5,842 nucleotides of DNA from Acidobacteriota bacterium (GTDB lineage: Bacteria; Acidobacteriota; Vicinamibacteria; Vicinamibacterales; 2-12-FULL-66-21): positions 1 to 5,842 of the forward strand of contig JACDDJ010000326.1 of assembly GCA_013817065.1 (NCBI GenBank), written 5' to 3'. Shown here piece by piece: positions 1-5,408 of the stretch. The notes below the pieces were generated by a model, which had not been told where the DNA came from, ran no database searches, and saw only the letters and a program-made list of their open reading frames with translations. How positions within the stretch are numbered: position 1 is the first letter of the stretch; every line of letters begins with the position of its first letter. The position numbers were made by a program, and so were the translations under genes.

Positions 1-2
1 CG

Positions 3-671
3 CTAGCGACGAGGCCTGACAGGTTCGGTTCCAGCCGCCAGATCGTCGGACCACTCCCGGAACGTTCCGCGCTCGGAACCAAACGTCACCTCTGCGCCGT
101 CTAGTAGGTGATGCGGGCCGCTCAGTTGCTTGCCGTCGACGAAGGTGCCGTTCCGGCTGCCGAGATCCACGATCGTAACGCCGGCGGGCGACACGGTGAT
201 CTTCGCGTGGCTGCGCGAGACGCTCGCCGCATTGATCCAGATCGCGCTCGCCGGGTGGCGCCCGACGATGTTGTCGCCTTCGCGGAGCGGGAGCGCGGTG
301 TCACGCCACGTCAGCCACCATCGCGGGTAGAGGCCCTTCGGCTCGGCAGCTGCAGGGCGGTCGAGGTCCTCCGCCTCGGCGGCGAAGCGGTAGCCGCGGC
401 GTGCGACAGTGACGACCAGGGCGGGCGCCTTCGAATCATCGCCCAGCGCCTTACGCACTTCGCCCACTGCGATTGCGAGATTGGCCTCCTCGACCACTTT
501 GCCGGGCCAGACCTCGTCGAGCAGGATTTCCTTGCTGACCACGTTGGGGCGCCGCGCGACCAGGATCTCGAGCAGGTCGAACGCCTTGGGGGAGAGGTGC
601 ACACCCTGGCGTCCGTTCAGCAGCTGTCGCGCGCCGGAGTCGAGGGTGAAGGCGCCGAAGCGGACCCTCAC
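3..671 (-). CDS. Winged-helix (OmpR/CadC-type) DNA-binding protein fused to an FHA domain
   Basis: A 222-residue, probably cytosolic one-component regulator. Residues 1-97 form a Trans_reg_C winged helix: it opens with the family's beta-strand start (RFGAFTLD), continues with LSPKAFDLLEILV, and ends in the wing hairpin around VARRGYRF (89-96). A short linker leads to an FHA domain (about 128-205) with GR (137-138), SRSH (152-155) and GSRNGT (171-176), so the phosphothreonine-binding residues look intact. FHA domains bind pThr peptides, so the inferred role is transcription control switched by the kinase encoded nearby. There is no receiver domain, and no transmembrane segment is visible. The start is GTG, chosen because the winged-helix fold begins at once and an AGGTG lies 8 nt upstream. 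It is divergent from the kinase/phosphatase operon, which suits a local regulator. Its targets are unknown. The domain calls are firm; the functional link is inferred. Confidence 0.9.
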   Translation of the reverse strand: MRVRFGAFTLDSGARQLLNGRQGVHLSPKAFDLLEILVARRPNVVSKEILLDEVWPGKVVEEANLAIAVGEVRKALGDDSKAPALVVTVARRGYRFAAEAEDLDRPAAAEPKGLYPRWWLTWRDTALPLREGDNIVGRHPASAIWINAASVSRSHAKITVSPAGVTIVDLGSRNGTFVDGKQLSGPHHLLDGAEVTFGSERGTFREWSDDLAAGTEPVRPRR

Positions 672-679
672 CGGCGTCG

Positions 680-684
680 CACCT
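680..684 (-). promoter_or_regulatory. Ribosome binding site of the winged-helix/FHA gene
   Basis: AGGTG on the minus strand, 8 nt before the GTG start at 671. It is a modest Shine-Dalgarno match but correctly spaced, and it supports this start. Confidence 0.5.
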
Positions 685-686
685 GC

Positions 687-740
687 CGAATACTTATCGA
701 ACCCTTGAGACTTTGCGTCACGGTCCGATCATAGTATCCG
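687..740. promoter_or_regulatory. Imperfect dyad and possible promoter in the divergent intergenic region
   Basis: Two nested inverted pairs share nearly the same centre (about 713). Outer arms are CGAATACT (687-694) and AGTATCCG (733-740); inner arms are ATCGAACC (696-703) and GGTCCGAT (722-729). Each pair matches at 7 of 8 positions, and both mismatches become G-U wobbles if the minus strand is transcribed. The region separates the two divergent genes, so it could be an operator (possibly for the winged-helix/FHA protein) or a leader hairpin. For the rightward operon, TAGTAT (732-737) is a 4/6 match to a -10 box, and TTGAGA (705-710) is a 5/6 match to a -35 box, but the 21-nt spacing is too long for a standard sigma-70 promoter. 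No convincing leftward promoter was found. Confidence 0.35.
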
Positions 741-751
741 CAGCGAGCGGT

Positions 752-759
752 GGAAGGAG
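752..759 (+). promoter_or_regulatory. Strong ribosome binding site of the FHA gene
   Basis: GGAAGGAG ends 6 nt before the ATG at 766. This is a near-ideal Shine-Dalgarno, the best-spaced strong one in the window. It fixes the start of the first gene of the rightward operon. Confidence 0.85.
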
Positions 760-765
760 TGGTGC

Positions 766-1665
766 ATGGCGGCGGCAGCGAAGATACCGAGCGGCGTAAC
801 GATCTGGAACGCGATGCGTGACGAACTGCTGATGAACATGTATCAGCTGCCGTTCACCACGTTGCCGCCGACGATCTTTCACGTCTATCTCCATCCTGCC
901 GATTACGACCGGATCGAAGGCATCGTGCCGCGGATCATCTCCGAGCTTCAAAAAGCACTGAGCGAGGAAGTGCGCAAGACCAACGAAGGTCGAGCGCGTC
1001 CGGCCGGGATGTTGTCCCGCCTGATCGAGCACGAGGAAGCCGGCCCGATCGAAGTGCCCGCCACCGGGTGGGACGTGCACATCCATGCGGATCGCAACGA
1101 TGGCCTCAAACCGGGAGAGCTCGGCATCGAGTCGATGCTGCCGCTGCCGGCTCCGGTCGAGTTCGGAGGGCCGCCGACGACCAGGATCGTCAAGGCCGTC
1201 ATATCCAACACCGGACGCAGCAGCACGACGATCGAAGTCCAGCAACCGGCGCCGCCGCCCCGCATGGCGACCGACCAGAGCACCACCGAGCGCGCCACGT
1301 TGCGATACGACGACGAGCAGGGGGCGCACCTGTTCAGCATGCGGAAGGACACGCTGTCGGTTGGACGAGGCGGAAGCGCCGTCTGGGTAGACGTGCAGGT
1401 GGTGACGACGACGAAGGTGTCGCGCGAGCACTTCCGGCTGCGGCGCGACGCCAGTGGCGCGTTCTTCATCCAGGACCTCAGCGCGTGGGGCACCTCGGTC
1501 AACGGCGAGCCGTTGCCGCCCGCCATCCCCGGGCAGGACGGCGTCCTCCAGCCCGGCGCCGAGCGGCCGCTCATCCCTCCGGCCCGCATCGAACTCGCCG
1601 ACGCTCTCGTCGTCCATTTCGAGGCGCCCCAGGGGCTGCGTACCGAAGTGAGGCCGCAGACGTGA
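766..1665 (+). CDS. FHA domain protein with FhaA-like (DUF3662-type) N-terminal region
   Basis: A 299-residue, probably cytosolic phosphothreonine reader. The C-terminal FHA domain (about 177-275) shows GR (200-201), SREH (219-222) and WGTSVNG (241-247). The N-terminal 130 residues, with FHVYLHPADYDRI (38-50) followed by a long helix, resemble the N-terminal domain of actinobacterial FhaA, where a similar strand-helix pattern precedes a linker and an FHA domain. That resemblance is by eye and is the less certain part. A proline-rich linker (about 159-178) joins the two. One oddity: the Asn of the usual NGT turn, which contacts the phosphopeptide in well-studied FHA domains, appears replaced by Trp241. 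First gene of the apparent operon, it likely serves as adaptor or substrate for the kinase encoded downstream. Its stop overlaps the next start by 4 nt. Confidence 0.88.
   Translation: MAAAAKIPSGVTIWNAMRDELLMNMYQLPFTTLPPTIFHVYLHPADYDRIEGIVPRIISELQKALSEEVRKTNEGRARPAGMLSRLIEHEEAGPIEVPATGWDVHIHADRNDGLKPGELGIESMLPLPAPVEFGGPPTTRIVKAVISNTGRSSTTIEVQQPAPPPRMATDQSTTERATLRYDDEQGAHLFSMRKDTLSVGRGGSAVWVDVQVVTTTKVSREHFRLRRDASGAFFIQDLSAWGTSVNGEPLPPAIPGQDGVLQPGAERPLIPPARIELADALVVHFEAPQGLRTEVRPQT
1650..1653 (+). promoter_or_regulatory. Ribosome binding site of the micropeptide gene
   Basis: GAGG lies within the last codons of the FHA gene and ends 8 nt before the GTG at 1662. It is short but correctly spaced, and it supports translation of the small overlapping gene. 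Confidence 0.5.
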
Positions 1666-1760
1666 CCTGGCTCTACTGGCTGCACTTCCTTTTCCTGGCG
1701 GGCTTGCTTGCCTCCGCGGTCGTCCTCATCGCACTTGCGCGAGTGCACGACCGTGAGTGA
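1662..1760 (+). CDS. Putative 32-residue single-pass membrane micropeptide
   Basis: A small open frame that exactly bridges the FHA and phosphatase genes. Its GTG start overlaps the FHA stop in a GTGA, a classic coupled junction, and its TGA (1758-1760) lies 8 nt inside the phosphatase gene. The product begins with an aromatic stretch (TWLYWLHFLFL), continues as an unbroken hydrophobic segment to about residue 26, and ends in the charged tail RVHDRE, so it should be one transmembrane helix with almost nothing outside the membrane. By my count 26 of 32 codons end in G or C, as expected for coding DNA here. No family is recognised. Given its neighbours, it could modulate or anchor the membrane phosphatase or kinase, or tether the FHA protein; this is inference. 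The alternative is a non-coding gap with a chance hydrophobic frame, but spacing, overlaps and composition argue for a gene. Confidence 0.65.
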   Translation: MTWLYWLHFLFLAGLLASAVVLIALARVHDRE

Positions 1761-3408
1761 GGCGACACGCTCCGCTTCGGAACTCCTGCGTGGCGCCGCC
1801 TGCAGCGATCCCGGCCGCGTGCGCACCAATAACGAAGATCTGCCGATCATCGATGCCGCCCGCGGTATCTTGGGCGTGATCGACGGCGTTGGCGGGGAAG
1901 CCGGCGGCGAGGTCGCGGCGGCCACTGCGCAGGATGTCATCATGCAGCGCCTCGCGCGTCCGGTCGGCACCGCCGCCGACCGTGTCCGCGAGGCCATCGC
2001 GATCGCCAATAACGAGATCTTCAGGCGGGCGCAGGACGATCGCGCCCTCAACGGCATGGCGTGCGTCATCACGCTCGCGCTTGTGGCGGACGGCAGGATC
2101 ACGGTCGGTCACGTTGGCGATACCAGGCTCTACAAGATCCGCCACGACGGGATCCGCAAGCTGACGCGCGACCACTCACCGGTCGGCGAGCGCGAGGACG
2201 CCGGCGAGCTCGGCGAAGTGGACGCGATGCGGCATCCCCGACGCAACGAAGTCTTTCGCGACGTGGGCAGCGCCTACCGCGATAAGGACGAGCAGGAATT
2301 CGTGGACGTCATCGAGGAGCCGCTCGAGCGCGACAGCGCGATCCTCGTCTGCTCCGACGGCCTCAGCGACATGCTCACCGCATCCGCCATCGCCCACATC
2401 GTCCGGCAGCACGCCGGTGATCCGGCTCGTGCCGTCGAGGCCCTGGTGGCCGCTGCGAACGATGCCGGCGGTAAAGACAACGTCACCGCGGTGTATGCAG
2501 AAGGTCCGCTCTTTGCGAGCTCGGTCAGCGGCGATCGGATCAATGCGCTCACGCCGACGGAACCACCGGTGAGCAACGGGCCGGTGAGAGCATCTGCGGC
2601 GTCAGGGGAATCGAAGCGCCCCGGCCGGTCGATCCTCGAGAGCCGTGCCCTGTGGTTTGTGATCGGACTGCTGCTCGGGATCGTTGGTGCGCTCGGCCTG
2701 ACGCTCTACGTTGCTCGCACTCAGGTCGCCGCGCCCCAGACGCTGGTCGTGTCAGGCGCGGATGGTGCGCCGTACGCCACGATCGCTGCCGCCATGGCGA
2801 TGGCGCAGCCCGGCGACGTGGTCCGCGTCGAGCCGGGCGAGTACGCCGAGCAGATCATCGTGGCCGATGGCGTCGACCTGGTCGCTCGAACGCCAGGGAC
2901 GGTGACGATCAGCCGTCCGCCGGCCCTCGACCCAGGTCTTGCCGCTGTGCTCGTGGGTGGAACGCAGCCGGCGCGCATCGCCGGCGTGCGGATCACATCA
3001 CACGACGCCGCACCGGCCGAGACAGGTATCACCATCGCGGGGCCAGGCGTCACGCTGGAACTGGTCGAGATCAGTGGACCATTCGCCCGCGCGATCGCGG
3101 TGGAACCAGACGGATCCCTGACCGTCCAAGGCAGTCGAGTGGGTGTTTCGGGTTCAATTCTCGCGCTGTCAGACGGAGCCCAGGTGACGTTAGTCAACAA
3201 CATCTTCGTCCACGGAGGCATCTCGACAGAACCGCCGATCACCGTCGGACCGCTCTCACGATTGACGCTGACCGGAAACCTGTTCTCCGGCTTCGCGCCC
3301 GAGATCGTGCACGGGGTAGCGGAGGCGCGCCGCAGAGAGCTCCTCACCGGCAACATCGTGGTGGCGCCGCCAGCCGCACCGGGACGCGCGCCTGAGAGGC
3401 GACGCTGA
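1753..3408 (+). CDS. Membrane PP2C-type Ser/Thr phosphatase with extracytoplasmic beta-helix domain
   Basis: A 551-residue phosphatase expected to remove phosphate from Ser/Thr, using two metal ions, from the neighbouring kinase and its substrates. The cytosolic PP2C domain (about 14-250) carries VRTNNED (23-29), DGVGG (44-48), VGDTR (121-125), TRDHS, SDGLSD (201-206) and GKDN (240-243), so metal ligands D44, D202 and D242 are present and activity is likely. After a linker rich in Ser and Pro comes one transmembrane helix (about 299-321). The outer part (about 330-540) starts with YATIAAAMAMAQPGDVVRV and PGEYAEQIIV, typical of right-handed parallel beta-helix (pectate-lyase/NosD-like) proteins, and then shows repeated short strands. 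Mycobacterial PstP has the same PP2C-TM-external layout, but I know of no beta-helix there. I chose GTG 1753: an upstream TTG at 1708 adds 15 low-complexity residues unlike the family. No clear Shine-Dalgarno is seen, so translation is probably coupled to the micropeptide. Confidence 0.9.
   Translation: MSEATRSASELLRGAACSDPGRVRTNNEDLPIIDAARGILGVIDGVGGEAGGEVAAATAQDVIMQRLARPVGTAADRVREAIAIANNEIFRRAQDDRALNGMACVITLALVADGRITVGHVGDTRLYKIRHDGIRKLTRDHSPVGEREDAGELGEVDAMRHPRRNEVFRDVGSAYRDKDEQEFVDVIEEPLERDSAILVCSDGLSDMLTASAIAHIVRQHAGDPARAVEALVAAANDAGGKDNVTAVYAEGPLFASSVSGDRINALTPTEPPVSNGPVRASAASGESKRPGRSILESRALWFVIGLLLGIVGALGLTLYVARTQVAAPQTLVVSGADGAPYATIAAAMAMAQPGDVVRVEPGEYAEQIIVADGVDLVARTPGTVTISRPPALDPGLAAVLVGGTQPARIAGVRITSHDAAPAETGITIAGPGVTLELVEISGPFARAIAVEPDGSLTVQGSRVGVSGSILALSDGAQVTLVNNIFVHGGISTEPPITVGPLSRLTLTGNLFSGFAPEIVHGVAEARRRELLTGNIVVAPPAAPGRAPERRR
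3394..3399 (+). promoter_or_regulatory. Ribosome binding site of the kinase gene
   Basis: GAGAGG inside the last codons of the phosphatase gene ends 8 nt before the ATG at 3408. It supports coupled but independent initiation at the TGATG junction. Confidence 0.65.
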
Positions 3409-5402
3409 TGGCTCGCGAGGATTACCAGGTCATCGGTTCGAAGCCAATCGGTCGCGGCGCATTCGGAACCGTGTTCGCGGCGCGGCGGGTCAACGACGAC
3501 GCACCGGTGGCGCTGAAGATCGTGCTGCACAGCGGCGAGTGGGGTCCCGAACGGATCGACGCCGAACGCAAGGGCGCCATCCTCCAGGAGCGCTTCGCGA
3601 GGACGCACGGCATGGTGCCGCAGGTCTACGACTGCGGCCTGGATGGCGACGACTTCTACATCGCGATGGAGTTCATCGACGGACCGTCGCTGGAGACACA
3701 GCTCCGTCAGGGCGGAGCGCTCCCCCCGGAAGAGGCCGCAGGCCACGCGCTATGGCTGTGCGGTTTTCTGGAGAAAGCACATGCGTTCTCGAGCGTGGTC
3801 GAGGGCAAATCGTTTCGGGTCGTCCACACCGACCTGAAGCCGGCGCACCTGATGATCCCCGCGTCGGGCGAACGGAAGGTCCTCGACTTCGGAATTGCAA
3901 AGGCACTGGAGGAAAGCCGCGAGCTGGGTACCGACATCGGTCGCACCATCGCATATGCCGCTCCCGAGCGGCTGGTGTCGGACCAGGTGAACCCGCACGC
4001 GGATTTCTGGTCACTCGGCGTAATGCTCTACGAGATGGTGTGCGGCCATCGTCCTTACCCGCACCTCGAGGGGCCGCGCTTCCGCCGCGAGCTGGAACAT
4101 GCGATTACGTCGAACGCGCAGCGCGCCGCCTTGCCGGCATCGTGTCCAGCGGGGCTGAAGGCGATCATCAACAAGCTGCTCGTGTTCCAGGTGGAGCACA
4201 GGTATAGGAACGCCGAGGCCATTCGTGCCGATCTCGAGGCCTTCCGGCGCGGAGATGTGCCGAGCGCGGTCGCGATCTACGAGACGCCGGCAACGACGCC
4301 CGTGAAGAGATCCGCCGCGCTCGGAGCCGCAGCGGTGGCAGCGGCTCCCGCGGAGGCGTCACCGGCCACCACGCCTCGCCCGGGTCCCCGGGCGGTCGCC
4401 TACACGACGCCAGCAACCGCGCCGCGCCGAATCCGGGAGATCCCGCCGACCGACGTCCGGCCGAGGCCCGCCCTCGACGCCGAGGGCGAAGTCCATGAGG
4501 TTGCATCGGCCGAACCCGCGCCAGCCGCGCCGGTGAAGCGACGACGGCGAACGGTCATCCGGCATTTCTTCAACACCGTGGCGATGACCGTGGTCGTCTT
4601 CATCGTCGCTACCGAGGGTGTGGCGTGGCTCTTCGCCGAACGGTTCCGCGAGACGATGGCGACCGTCGATGAACGGACGGTGACGGACAAGCGGCTCGCT
4701 TACGCCGCCGTCGATCGCTGGGCATTGCTCGACATCGGCCTCAAGCTGCGAGTCCATCCGCGACTACGCCCCGCCCTCGTCTCGGTTGGCGACCGGGTCA
4801 TCGCCGACTACCGTCGCGAAGAACCGTCGATGGGGCCGGCTGAATGGACGCAGGCATATCGCGCATTGACGTGGGCGCGCGAGTTCTCGCCCAGGAGTTC
4901 TGTCCTGCGCAGCAAACAGCTGACGGCCGAAGGTCATGTGGCTCGATTCGAGGCCCAGGCCGAGTCCCGCGGGAGCCGCGCGACGCTGCTCTCTGAGTCA
5001 GCGCTGACGAAGTTTCGCGACGCCGCCCAGGCGGACCCTGCGTCATTCGATCCCTATCTCGGGATGGCGCGAATCCATGTTTATGCGCTGTCTGACGTGG
5101 ATGCGGCCGCGGCGTCGGTGGAGGAAGCGGAGCAGCGCGGCTACACGCCGGGACGGCGCGAGGCGGCTCTCCTCGGCGATGGCTACCTTCGCCGCGCCCT
5201 CGCCACGCGCCGCAGTGCAGCGGTCCTGACCGGCGATCAGAAGTGGCGTGAGCTCACGCACGCGAGAGCCGACTTCGAGCGATGCGTCGTGCTCTTCGAC
5301 CCGATTGTCGCGTTCGGCAACGCTGCCGCAAACCTCGAACGCTGCAAGGCCCAGCTGGTGCAGGTCGAGCGCCAGCTCGACGAAGGATCCAAGGAGTCAT
5401 AG
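3408..5402 (+). CDS. Membrane Hanks-type Ser/Thr protein kinase with TPR-like extracytoplasmic domain
   Basis: A 664-residue kinase. The cytosolic catalytic domain (about 6-280) has the glycine loop GRGAFG (15-20), VALK with ATP-anchoring K37, catalytic D142, DFG (160-162), T180 and APE (185-187), and DFWSLG (199-204). The catalytic loop is unusual: HTDLKPAH (140-147) replaces HRDLKPxN, so it is a non-RD kinase and the usual metal-binding Asn is a His. A Pro/Ala/Thr-rich linker (about 285-380) with repeated T-P motifs leads to KRRRR and one transmembrane helix (about 389-410, with Glu403 inside it). The outer part (411-664) is helical; from about 530 it reads like TPRs (ALTKFRDAAQADPASFDPYLGMA pattern, split here as ALTKFRDAAQADP and FDPYLGMA). 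No PASTA repeats are visible, unlike PknB. ATG overlaps the phosphatase stop by 1 nt. It is the likely writer for the FHA readers in this locus. Reduced or altered activity is possible. Confidence 0.9.
   Translation: MAREDYQVIGSKPIGRGAFGTVFAARRVNDDAPVALKIVLHSGEWGPERIDAERKGAILQERFARTHGMVPQVYDCGLDGDDFYIAMEFIDGPSLETQLRQGGALPPEEAAGHALWLCGFLEKAHAFSSVVEGKSFRVVHTDLKPAHLMIPASGERKVLDFGIAKALEESRELGTDIGRTIAYAAPERLVSDQVNPHADFWSLGVMLYEMVCGHRPYPHLEGPRFRRELEHAITSNAQRAALPASCPAGLKAIINKLLVFQVEHRYRNAEAIRADLEAFRRGDVPSAVAIYETPATTPVKRSAALGAAAVAAAPAEASPATTPRPGPRAVAYTTPATAPRRIREIPPTDVRPRPALDAEGEVHEVASAEPAPAAPVKRRRRTVIRHFFNTVAMTVVVFIVATEGVAWLFAERFRETMATVDERTVTDKRLAYAAVDRWALLDIGLKLRVHPRLRPALVSVGDRVIADYRREEPSMGPAEWTQAYRALTWAREFSPRSSVLRSKQLTAEGHVARFEAQAESRGSRATLLSESALTKFRDAAQADPASFDPYLGMARIHVYALSDVDAAAASVEEAEQRGYTPGRREAALLGDGYLRRALATRRSAAVLTGDQKWRELTHARADFERCVVLFDPIVAFGNAAANLERCKAQLVQVERQLDEGSKES
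4278..4430 (+). repeat. Degenerate T-P-rich repeats in the kinase juxtamembrane linker
   Basis: The linker between kinase domain and membrane helix repeats a short motif: YETPATTPVKR (residues 291-301), SPATTPRPGPR (318-328) and YTTPATAPRR (332-341). All are basic at the end and Thr-rich. They could be autophosphorylation sites read by FHA domains, or simply a flexible low-complexity linker. Confidence 0.55.
5391..5396 (+). promoter_or_regulatory. Probable ribosome binding site of the last gene
   Basis: AAGGAG in the final codons of the kinase gene is a strong Shine-Dalgarno sequence, but it lies 12 nt before the ATG at 5409, longer than usual. No better-placed in-frame start is seen nearby, so the ATG is kept. 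Confidence 0.45.
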
Positions 5403-5408
5403 CAGGCC

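Noticed and set aside
108..734. Plus-strand open frame of 208 codons opposite the winged-helix/FHA gene
   Set aside because: It has no domain signature, while the minus strand encodes two clear domains over the same DNA.
718..1617. Long open frame on the minus strand (299 codons) opposite the FHA gene
   Set aside because: Arg/Gly/Asp-rich, low-complexity translation with no motif. It mirrors the FHA coding frame, and such antisense frames are expected in high-GC DNA.
1708..1752. Longer N-terminus for the phosphatase starting at TTG 1708
   Set aside because: Adds a Ser/Arg-rich stretch unlike PP2C proteins and would overlap the micropeptide by 53 nt; GTG 1753 puts the usual short lead before the PP2C fold.
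948..2102. Minus-strand open frame of 384 codons across the FHA, micropeptide and phosphatase genes
   Set aside because: It crosses three well-supported genes, has Ser/Arg-rich composition and no recognisable domain; a shadow of high GC.
2721..3746. Minus-strand open frame of 341 codons across the phosphatase/kinase junction
   Set aside because: Opposes two genes with intact catalytic motifs and carries no motif of its own.
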